This document shows, piece by piece, positions 26,690 to 36,349 of a DNA stretch of 64,000 bases (its first letter is position 1; each line of letters opens with the position of its first letter). Under the pieces are notes generated by a model that had not been told where the DNA came from, searched no databases, and saw only the letters and a list, made by a program, of their open reading frames with translations. A program made the position numbers and the translations under genes. Location of the stretch: assembly GCA_022747635.1 (NCBI GenBank), contig JAKTNV010000009.1, positions 24,912,122-24,976,121 of the forward strand, read 5' to 3'. The DNA is from Hetaerina americana. Its lineage: Eukaryota; Arthropoda; Insecta; Odonata; Calopterygidae.

Positions 26690-27900
26690 TGGATGGATAA
26701 TTGAAATGGACAGTGTTAAGTAGGCCAGGCTGTCTGTAGCTGTCCAACCACTACATTTGAGGAGAAAATTGCAAGAGATCATGAGAAGGGTTGGGGACAT
26801 GGCAAAATAGGCAGATAACTCATCAAATCAGATTTTTGGATAATCAAGCTTTAGTTAGCCAATCAGTCAAGAAATATAAATCATTGCTCAGTCAAATTTA
26901 AGGTTTCAAAGCTGTAAATCAACAATGGCTTTCAGGCATTCCTCCTCCATACCAGGCTGTCTCTCAAGAAAGCAAGAAATACCAGAAAGCCTTAGCCATC
27001 ATTGCTTAGTGAATTCAAGGATCTGTATGATAGGTATACAAGAAGAATCGATCATTCAAAAACAAGATGGAATTCACATAGATGTTAAATAAAGATGCAA
27101 AGAAAACTTTATTATGAAATGTAGTTTCAAATGGCTCAGGACTTTGGTCATTAAGGTAAGATGATAAGCCTATGCGTGTTGGAAACTTTTGAGGTGTGGA
27201 ATAAATCCTTACAATCACTGTTGAGCGAATGAAAAAATCAGTGTGATAGGAGGTATGGGATGAAGATCAATGCAAATCAAAAAAGTTATTAGGTTTTAGA
27301 GAAGGAGGAAGGCCAAGTTAAACATTCAGGTTGTATGGCAAAAACAAGAGCTGGTAAAACAGTTTACTTATCTTGGAAATGTTTTGGACCCAGATGTACA
27401 AACTAGCAGGGACATAAGAAGTAAAATTGTATTATGCAAATCTTTCACAAGGATTAGAAAGTTGATGCCAGAGAAATTGACCATGGGTGTTAATAAAAGA
27501 TTAATGAAAACTTTGATATGGAGTATATTTATGCATGGCTCAGAAACTCATTGAGGCAACAGGATGAGTGTAGATTGGATACTATAGAAGTGTGTTTGTT
27601 GGAAAGGTGGGAAAAGTTAATTGAGTGGAAAGTAAAACAAATGAGGTAGATCTGGGCATGATAGGGAGACAAGAAGGTTATTGAGAGGAATTTAAAGAAG
27701 GCAAGAGGAATGGGTACATATGGAGGGAAATGGAATGCTGAAGAACAGAGAAATGCTGAAGAGATAGAGGCGAGAATATCAGGTGAAGAAGGTAGAGAAA
27801 AAATAAGTGTATTGGACAGAATGATGGGAAGCAGGAAGTATGTGAGCTGAAGAATGGTTAATCATAATTCAGGGTTTACAATATTTAGAAATAATCCCTC
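26690..27900 (+). mobile_element. LINE-R copy, mosaic of two decayed segments
   Basis: Shows RT-adjacent text (AAGCTTTAGTTAGCCAATCAG at 26847) and, further on, INANQKS-like, ELVKQFTYLGNVLDPD at about 27350-27395, a TSRDIRSKIVLCKSFTRI-like run, and the GKGRxR-type end near 27790-27840. Blocks equivalent to each other appear twice (about 27000 and about 27225), so it looks like two overlapping 5'-truncated copies or an internal rearrangement. No intact frame. Confidence 0.7.
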
Positions 27901-30050
27901 CATTCTTAAATTTGTGGAACAGCATGATATTGATGAGTGAAACATTACCATCCTTTAATGAAAGAATGCATGAGCTACTGTAATAGGTAATACCATGGTA
28001 TATCCATGGGTCCATCTATCCTTTCATCAATTTCAGCTGAAATCTTCGTTGATTCCCATGAATATAGTATTTTGAAATACAAGCACCCATTTAAAAAAGC
28101 CTCAAGTATTCAGATAATTATAATCATTAACTTTATTTATCATTAGATGGTTACATATGCCACATTTGACATCATCAAAAAATTAAAAACACAAAATAGA
28201 ATGCCTATATACAAACATAATTTTGCATTTTACTTGAAAAATTTAATTGATAAATCATTAGTGCCAGCCTCATAAAATGTGTGGATGACATTATCTAAAT
28301 TCCCTGACTAATCCATCAATATAAAAGAGTATAGATAACTATTTTCTGCATATCTTAGAGACACATTATCTGATGTTACAATCCCAAATTATTTCATTCA
28401 CCACCACACCCACAAACTATCTGCTTTACATCAAATGCTTTACTGATCAGAGACAAAATAGGTATATATACAGCAAAAGAGAAATTTATCATTAATTCCA
28501 CAATCCCATAACCATAGTTAGTATTGTTCAATTCCAAAGACAAATATCAGAGAAAATTTAGAGTTTACATGTTAGCATTTAGGGAACATACTGGAAAATG
28601 CAGTGACCATTTTGGAATTTATGTTTTACAAAAATGGTAGATGTTCACTGCAGGGGTAAACAAGCATGAAATATGCTGTTAAATCAATAGGCTGTAAACC
28701 CCATTTTTCCAAAAATTTGTTAGAATTTTGTACGTGAATAAAGGACAGTGGAAAGATACTTTGTATTCTTCATTTAATTAACTAAAATGATTTTAAATAC
28801 ATGAGGAAAAAGCTTTAAGCTAGACTTTTTAGAACACTTTGAAATTGTACATAAATAATTTTTAACAAATGTGTTAATTTTATATAAGATGAATGAATTT
28901 GAATATCCGCCATAATCAACGAATTTTTTACCTTTAGTATTCCATTCCCTCCACACCAGTACAACATGCATATGCAATTTTAAAGCCATGCTTCCTCAGC
29001 TTCAAGCTCCAGGCTACCTTTCCCAACATCCTCTCATTGGCACAAGTATAAACCAAATATTCCTAGCTCTGAATCTTATTCCTCCCTTCCAAACCACCTC
29101 GTCCCTTCCTTCCAAAATGATTTCTGTATGAAGGCCTTTCTTGAGGTAACCATCTAACTTTACTTTGAAATGATCCTGTAATGTCAAAATCCATTAGGTA
29201 GTAGTAATAAAAACTGTATGGAAAATAGCATTGATTTTAATTACCCACAATCATCTCCAGTATTTACTTATAGTTCTGTCAATGCGGGGCTTAGCAGAGT
29301 AGCAATACTTTGTAAATTAAATCATTAAAAACCTATCTTGACTGGTACACTTCTCTAACAAACTAGTGTAAAAGGTACAAAAGGCACCGTTGTCCCTTCA
29401 ACCTATGAAGACCAGCCTACATACTTCACTGAGAATCACTGCCTTTTGTTATTCATTTCTGAGAGCCTAGACCCAGTCAAAATGTCAAGAATGACTACAA
29501 TGTCTCTTTAATATTGTGTTATTACACAGACCATGAAGGCTTTAGGTTTACAGCTTAGAATGGAAAAGCTTACAACTTAGAAATTAGGCACAATCACAAT
29601 GAATTTTTCTCCCCAACCCATAATGTTTAATCTTTCTTTATCTTCAGCCTTACCTTATCTCTTACCTGTCCAATATTCCTTTCCAGTCATAAACACTGCT
29701 TTCCTCTTACTTGTCATTTGATCCCCTCCACAGTCGCTCCTTCTGATAAGAGTCACTTAATGCTTCTCTCCAATGCATATTTCATCACTCTACAAAATTT
29801 ATACAAATATTTATATAAAATATATTGCTATGCAAAGTGAGCATTGAACTTTACTTATGAAGGATTTGGATTGCAACTAATTTACCAGTATATAAATTCA
29901 AGTATTATTTGATAAATAAACAGACCTTTTAGTAATCTTACATCTACATGATACCCTCCAAGCCATCACCAAGGTTATGTTATACGGAGTTAAGGTCATG
30001 TAATGTACATGAGAGAGAGTATACAAACTTTTATTATCAGTTAGGAGTCT
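27901..30050. other. Intergenic, no gene recognised
   Basis: AT-rich spacer between LINE-R remnants, containing only short unconvincing open frames. Pyrimidine-rich text at 29600-29780 may be further degraded minus-strand LINE sequence, but I could not anchor it. Confidence 0.4.
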
Positions 30051-30880
30051 ACCATTTGAGGTAGGTCTTGGATGGATGCAGACTAACTAATTCCATATTT
30101 CTACGCCTCACCTAATAAGACATTCTGACCACCTACACTACAATAGAACATTCTTCAATTCTACATCCATTCTTTGTTCTGTCCAATATGCCTATCTTAC
30201 TCTCACCTCTTCCTTGTTCGACAAATTATCTTCTCTCTTTCACAATCCTCACCATTCCATCACCAAAAAAATATTCAGCATCCACTTTTCCAGTCTCCTT
30301 TAGATTTCTACCAACAATCCTGTCTCCTCTCCTACCACGACTAGTTCTTCTTCATTCGACTTCCTTTCTGCCCATTTTACCTTGTCCATACTCACCTGCA
30401 TCTCTAAGGCCTCCAATTTACACCAATCATCTTGGTTCAATGACCACATTTCTGTGCCTTAAAAAACTATGCTCTTCATGGAAGTTTTTGCTAATCCCTT
30501 CCTAACATTCTTATTGAACATTCCTGTCATCAACTCTCTCTCAGTGAAAGCTATTTAGCCTAGCACAATTTATCTTCTAATGTCATATCTATTAATTTTG
30601 GACATCATTGTCCAAATAACTTCCAATATAGGTAAATTGTTCCACCTGCTCTAGTTTATGCCTTCCTATTTCAATGTTTATCTCACCCTCCCTCTTTCTT
30701 GAACAATACACCCTAATCAAAGTTTTAAAGGGCCTTTGCTTAACATCCTTACTCAATGTCCCTTTCAAAAATTCTTTGCTCTTTGTGAAATCTTCTTTGC
30801 TTGACTTGATTCTTCTTAGGCCCTTAATACTTTGGCCATCTTTGTCCTAAACACTGCCATGATAAAATCTGAAATTTTGG
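30051..30880 (-). mobile_element. LINE-R 3' portion, inverted
   Basis: The family 3' terminus is at 30055-30080 (CATTTGAGGTAGGTCTTGG, read on the complement). Moving right, the C-terminal blocks follow in minus orientation: AEDRxGRKRMWM-like, an MWSLNQDDWCKLEAL-type run at about 30430, the MTGMFNKNVRKG-like block at about 30510, and EQVEQFTYIGSYLDNDVQN around 30620. A second piece at 30720-30850 repeats part of this region. Decayed. Confidence 0.75.
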
Positions 30881-30889
30881 GTTAAGGCA

Positions 30890-31030
30890 AATGATTTTTA
30901 CACTCTGATATTGTTGCATTGAACTGCATATTAGTGGATGACTCCGTTAAAAATCACTGTTGCGGTGTCTCCTGCAGTTTCTTGGGAACTGTCATGATAG
31001 ATACACTATTCCAACTGCTAATAATAAAAT
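30890..31030 (+). repeat. SINE-C copy (body and tail)
   Basis: GGCAAATGATTTTTACACTC, ATTGTTGCATTGAACTGCAT, GGATGACTCCGTTAAAAATC and CCTGCAGTTTCTTGGGAA follow the SINE-C order exactly. The tRNA-like head is reduced to a few bases. It is inserted among minus-strand LINE-R sequence. Confidence 0.75.
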
Positions 31031-31059
31031 GAATAATTTTCCTGACATCTTTGATAGTG

Positions 31060-32420
31060 CACTCAGATTTTCCCTTCTTTCTTCCTGACTGTGGGCACAC
31101 CTTCCTGTATAGCACACCAATTTCAACCTTTGTATATTTTCAATATCCTCAAACTGCATCCTCCCCCAACTTCCTCCTCGTTACATTACTACGTACTTAA
31201 GCTTATTATTCAACTCTTGGCACTCACTCCTACCTAATTCTGTGTTTACATTTTTCCATTTTCTTCTCTTGACTATGGAGATGGGGATGATGTGGTGGCT
31301 GATGTACTGGCTCCCCACCCAGAGGGCCTGAGTATGAATCCTGGAGGTGGCAGATCTTTTTCAGTGATATTTCGATCCCTATTTGAGGTGCTTCATGGAG
31401 AGCATTTTAAGTGAGTACACCATCCATCAGATGGGGCGTTAAACTGTGGACCCCTTGGGCCTTTCAATAAGCATTACTAATGGCTGCACTGGGTTTTTCT
31501 CCACCCATTCTCCGTTCCCATCCATCCCTAATGTCACAAATGACCTCAGCTGTCAGTCACCTCCCCTAAAAGCTACTGCTAGCTTTTCTTGTCTATCTTC
31601 CTAATCATCTGATTTGTGATCTATGGTTTCTTTGTCCTTTTCCTCTTTACTGTCCCTATAGTTTTGTCAGCGTCTGTCAATATCCATTTTTTCATGCATT
31701 TCATTTTTCTTTTCTTGCACCTATTCCTCACTCATGATTTTCTCTGCAGTCTGCTGATACTCATTTCTTGTCATCCTGGTTAATTCTCATTCTATTTCCC
31801 CCGCCTTCTTCCCTGCTTTATTCTCTTGAATCTGATGTTACACTTCTTTAATACAAAATTAAGATTTGAATTCACATTTGCTTCCACCAAACTATGAGAA
31901 TTAAACATGCTGTTCCAAATCTGTGCCTAACCATAATATAGTCCGATATCTCTATGAACCACTCTCGATTTTTCACAAATATCTATTGTGGTGTCTAAAC
32001 CAAGCCATGATTAAACCACATTGATTGTCCTCTTCTTAGGTATCTCCTCACAGTCATTCCTTGTTTCTAAACCATAGTTCTAGGTTATTCCTGTCTTCTC
32101 TTCACCCATTACAGTATCCCAATCCCACACCATTATCAAATGTTTCCTTCAAGTGATGCATGTATATATTTCCAAAATGAATTGACTAACTCATCAATTT
32201 ATTCCTCCCTATGATTACTTTTTGGTGTGCAGACATGATTTATTGATTTGAATAATAATATTCTATTATTCACTTAATCTATGTTTCCCATGCTTCTTCC
32301 TACCTTTTTCTCCACAACTACTGTCCCTACTCACTGGCTCTCTCACCCTCAATCATACCTTACTCTATAACAACTGCTCTGACATTCCCTACTGCCCTTT
32401 CATCTCATCCCACACACCCT
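31060..32420 (-). mobile_element. LINE-R 5' part with endonuclease region, split by a SINE
   Basis: Read on the minus strand, 32420-31585 carries an endonuclease-domain remnant with IMVWDWDTVMG-like and AQIWNSMFNSHSLVEANVNSNLN text, then the SNHNLxxxxxxL-like end of the domain and the basic linker (KQGRR...). The linker continues at 31260-31060 beyond the SINE-A insert. It aligns block for block with the beginning of the 18305 copy and extends further 5'. Heavily mutated. Confidence 0.7.
31280..31585 (+). repeat. SINE-A copy nested in LINE-R
   Basis: Starts near GGGGATGATGTGGTGG. The B box is degenerate (AGTATGAATCC at about 31331-31341). The body motifs TTTCGATCCCTATTTGAGG, GATGGGGCGTTAAAC, GACCCCTTGGGCC, GGTTTTTCTCCACCC and CAAATGACCTCAGCTGTC are in canonical order. 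It splits the minus-strand LINE-R linker, so it is younger than that LINE copy. Confidence 0.88.
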
Positions 32421-32450
32421 CACATTTCTGCATTTCCTCTCTTCATCTCC

Positions 32451-32740
32451 CTAGTAGTAGTGGTTTTTCAGGGGAGGCGACCGACAGCTAAGGTCATTTG
32501 CGCTATAGGGGATGGACAGGAAAGTGTGAAGGGTGGAGAGAAACCCGGCGTCGGCGTTAGCCTACTCTTATCGAAAGGCGCCAAGGGGTCCGCATTTTAA
32601 CGTCCCATCCGACGGACAGCGTACTCACTCAAAGTGCCCTCCACAAAGCACCTCAGGTAAGGATCGAGATACCTCTGAAAAATATTCAACACCGCCGGGA
32701 TTTGAACCCGCGCCCTCAGGGTGGGAAGCCAGTACATTAG
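32451..32740 (-). repeat. SINE-A copy, best preserved
   Basis: On the minus strand: B box GGTTCAAATCC (complement of 32698-32708), then CTCGATCCTTACCTGAGGTG, CACTTTGAGTGAGTACGC, GGATGGGACGTTAAAATGCG, GCGCCTTTCGATAAGAGTAG, CCGGGTTTCTCTCCACCCTT and AAATGACCTTAGCTGTCGGT. It retains more CpG dinucleotides than the other copies, which suggests a more recent insertion. A 119-codon plus-strand open frame crossing it is an artefact. Confidence 0.88.
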
Positions 32741-32942
32741 GTCCCGCACAATATCTCCCTCCTCATATTTTCCAATTCCTCAGTCCTCAACATTTTTTCA
32801 GCATTCCAAGTGACACTTTGACATCCTCTTATGTTCTTCCTTTTTTACAGCTGCTGTTGATTTCGCTTCTGCTAAGCAATGATTTTATATGATGGCAATA
32901 GCAGCAGCCTGCCAACTCCTGCTGCCGAGCATGGCACATAGC

Positions 32943-33239
32943 TTACACAGGTTGATCTCCATAGTTGTCAATATTTATTAGTCTCATACTTGTGTTTATT
33001 GTGCTTGAGATAATAATAAGGCGGCTTTCGTTTTTAATTGAAACCATCACCAAAATGGCCATCCCGGTGAGGAAAAATTTCTTTGTAGCCACTTTAATGT
33101 GGAAGATGTTGTTCAAGTTCCTTTCATCTTGACCCATGCATTCGACTAATCTGTCATAGGTGACCCTAACGTGAGTAATTATCACTGGCCCCACCAGCAC
33201 AACTTCAAGGGCATCACAACACAAATGCCCGTCCTTCAT
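32943..33239 (-). CDS. Unassigned 98-codon open frame
   Basis: I do not recognise this protein. It starts MKDGHLCCDALEVVLVGP, has a hydrophobic stretch FFLTGMAILVMVSI at about residues 54-67, and uses a balanced codon set unlike the low-complexity AT-rich frames nearby. It lies between a SINE-A copy and the COX7A 5' end, antisense to COX7A. It could be an exon, a decayed transposon or retrocopy fragment, or chance. No splice or poly(A) support was found. Confidence 0.25.
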   Translation of the reverse strand: MKDGHLCCDALEVVLVGPVIITHVRVTYDRLVECMGQDERNLNNIFHIKVATKKFFLTGMAILVMVSIKNESRLIIISSTINTSMRLINIDNYGDQPV

Positions 33240-33682
33240 ATCAAGGTTGTAGAGAGAAACGTATTAGGGGATAAATGTCTTCAGAAAGAAAAAAATTTTC
33301 CTTAATAAGTTGCGTCCATTAAATGGATACTTTATTAAGGAAGAAATAAATTAATCGACAAATATTCATGATTGAAGATACTGCTAAAAAAGCTTTTGAA
33401 ATATTTGTAACACTTACAGGCTTCACTTGGTGGAATTTTTTTTACTGTAAATATTAAATGAGTGGAATATATTCAATAAGACGTGGAAAATTAGAAACTC
33501 ATTTAACATGGACATCTTTTGAAATGTCTACTGCTTATGCTTCCCTCTACAGTTCATTCATATGACTACCATCACTATCAAATTTATCGTGTTTCAACTG
33601 TTTTCATTGTTTCATTCGCCGTCGTCTGTGTAACTAGGTAGTGGGTCCGAAGAGAGGAACAATATTTCTCTGCTTAATAAAA

Positions 33683-34115
33683 ATGAATTGTTTAAGGGTG
33701 AGTAATAAAATAATTACATCACAACGGATAAATAAATGCACAGATATTCAAAATGATACTTCATCCTTAGAAAACCATGGTTCTCGCCCAAACTGGCCGA
33801 AGAATGGCTAGCCAAGGGACGTCTCCAGTATCTCCGGCCTTAAAAATGAAGCAAGAGATGATGCAGGTTTGTAAGATAAAACTCTGCTTATTAAGTGTAT
33901 CAGTATGTCACACTGGCAGTTAAATGTGCTGATGACAACAGTTATTCGATTTTAACTATTAATATTTTTTATAGGTTCCTGATGGAAGACCTGTTCATCT
34001 GAAAGGAGGAGCTGGTGACGCTATGCTTTATTACTCTACCATGGGATTGTGCGTAGTTGCTCTTGGAATGTGTTTTAAAGTTTACTATGATTTATCAGTC
34101 CCCAGAAAGAATTAA
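33683..34115 (+). CDS. COX7A: Cytochrome c oxidase subunit 7A, mitochondrial
   Basis: Small single-span inner-membrane subunit of respiratory complex IV, encoded in the nucleus. Coding exons: 33683-33697, 33771-33866, 33975-34115. Introns are 73 and 108 nt with GTGAGT/TTAG and GTTTGT/ATAG borders, all phase 0. The product is 83 residues. The signature VPDGRPVHLKGGAGDAMLYY is followed by the membrane span TMGLCVVALGMCFKVYY and ends DLSVPRKN. The N-terminus (MNCLRKTMVLAQTGRRMASQ) is basic and Ser/Thr-containing, as expected of a mitochondrial presequence. An alternative start at 33777 in exon 2 gives a 76-residue form if 33683-33697 is non-coding. Family identity is firm; the choice of start is not. 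Confidence 0.93.
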
Positions 34116-34213
34116 GTAACCATTAGCTAAAGTAGTCAGAATTCTAATCCTCATGCCCATTGGTATGGAAGTTAAAGTTTGGATGATTGTAAAATTCGTT
34201 GTACATTGCAAAT

Positions 34214-34219
34214 AATAAA
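34214..34219 (+). terminator. COX7A poly(A) signal
   Basis: A canonical AATAAA lies 99 nt after the COX7A stop codon, in AT-rich sequence, with no competing signal closer. Confidence 0.7.
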
Positions 34220-36030
34220 TATTCAAAATGGTAAGTTGTTTTATTTTCAAGTGTATCGTATAATGGCGACTACATTTGCATTTCTTGAATGAAACTGACA
34301 GTTTTAGTGCTACATTCATCGTAACATGCTTAAAAGTTATCATATTTCGTTTTTTGACCGCACAGTTGTAATTTGGCGTTCGATGATATGCCATTGGTTT
34401 AATCCCAGGCGGAATCGACAGTAGATAGTTTTTACTGATGGGTGGTGTTTTATCACTGCCCTAGTTATTAATTTGTGTTGGTTTTTGTAACTGAAGATCT
34501 TCGTAGAAAGATATTCCTTCGTTTTGACTGCACACTTTACTTCCGTTAACTTAATGTGAAATAATGAACGTAGTATTCTGCCAAACCCTTCAAGAGTTTG
34601 TTATGCCCTATTTGCATTAGTTGAGAATGCATATTTTTGATTTCCAGTGAATCGATCTCAGGAACAGCTGCTTGATCAGTTAACTTGGTCAAGTTCGTGT
34701 GTGTCTTGATTTTGGATTGGAAATTTTACTCGGGCTGGATATAATTTCCATCCGTTACAATTAAAGCACCCTGTCTCATGTGCAGAGCAGGTATACATTT
34801 AAGATACGATATATGATGAAGTAATCTTGGCATTATGTACTAGAGGTTAATATATGGATTCTGGACAATTAAATTGGGAATGGGTTAATTATTTAATGCT
34901 AATTCAATTTGTTCCAACAATTTAATAAATCACTCAAGATCCAAGAAAATACTTTTCCATGTGGATACAAAGAAGAAAATGTATGCTTTCATTTCAACAT
35001 TTATGTAGGTACACAGGCAACTTCTGAATTTGTGGCAACATTCTGTGACATGAGGTACCTTCAATGAAGAAGGAATGTAAAAATATAACAATCAATGACA
35101 AACTTTGAGATGTGGTAAGACTTGGAAGCACATGAATAACAAATACTTATTTAGTTTTTTAACAATACAATCTTGTTAAAATTTACCACACGAAAACATG
35201 ATAAAGCATTCAATCATTATTTTAACCACTCTGACTAGAATAATACATTGGAGTTCTGTACCATACACAAAGAAAAGCAACTTAATGAATAGGAAATCTG
35301 TTGCCACATTCCTTTTCTACCCAAATTCAATACATGAAATATTTCACAAGATAAACATCAAGTCATTTTCTTTAACTTGCGATTCCAAACAACTAACCGA
35401 AGCAAGTTTGCGTTGGATTAGTAAGGAATTAAGGTTCTGCGTGCCTTGCGAGTGATCATAAATGTTCACAGATGCTCTTGGAAGATAAAGAAATTCTTTT
35501 TAAAAGGACACAAAAATAAATGCTGCCCGAGGCATTTAGGTCACTCATTTTTTGTAGAAGTAAGGATAAGTAGCTACACAATTTTTAACACAACCTTTGA
35601 TGGTGTAAATTTTTCATCTGTGAACTTTTTCCTCTACCAGTACTTCTGAATAGTATTTCACAAAAGTCTATTCTTAAGGAGTTGGGGGCAATTTGATGCA
35701 AAGTCAAATATTATATTTTTTCAATCCCGATTTACACGACAAATGGCAACATGAAAACTCCATGCCTAAGAGAAATGTAAAAACCAGATAATTTAGTAAG
35801 CCATTACCAGGTAAAAATAAAACTTAAAGTGACACCTTTGAAAGAACTGAAGTAAAACCTTAACATGCAATTAAGGAATGGAAACATTAGAACTGGCAGT
35901 ATATGAAAAATGATAGTTCACATTGAAGAAGTTGCATACAGTAAAGGTTGGGTTGCAAATTCAGACATTTCTTGGTATTGGCACATTCAAAAGACATTTT
36001 CACTCACTGTTACAGTAATGTCATTTTGCA
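34220..36030. other. Intergenic spacer between convergent COX7A and ALG12
   Basis: About 1.8 kb of AT-rich sequence. The small open frames in 35198-35649 show no recognisable protein features. No repeat family member was identified. Confidence 0.45.
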
Positions 36031-36037
36031 ACAATGT

Positions 36038-36043
36038 TTTATT
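36038..36043 (-). terminator. Candidate ALG12 poly(A) signal
   Basis: TTTATT on the plus strand (AATAAA on the minus strand) about 310 nt beyond the ALG12 stop. It is the first canonical hexamer I found downstream, though variant signals could be used. Confidence 0.4.
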
Positions 36044-36349
36044 AAAGGAATATATTTTCTTAAGAAAATAAGTTATTCCAGTTAATAGAAGTTATTCAGA
36101 CCCATGGATGATATCCAGTTAACATTCCAAAAGGAGAACTTAGTGATTGAACCACACCATAACATGAGTACATAGTTGCAAAAATAAAATACACCAATGA
36201 CTATAATTAACAAGTCATGTGTCACTTTCCAATCCATATTCTTCTCATAGTGAAGTCAGTTTTTGAGCACTTATTTTTAGGGTTTAAAAATTCAGTCCCA
36301 AGTTAGTCAAACTAAGCTTAATTTTCAAATACCACACCAATTACAAACC

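Noticed and set aside
32533..32892. 119-codon open frame starting MERNPASALAYSYRK
   Set aside because: It runs through the minus-strand SINE-A copy; similar frames arise wherever that SINE is well preserved.
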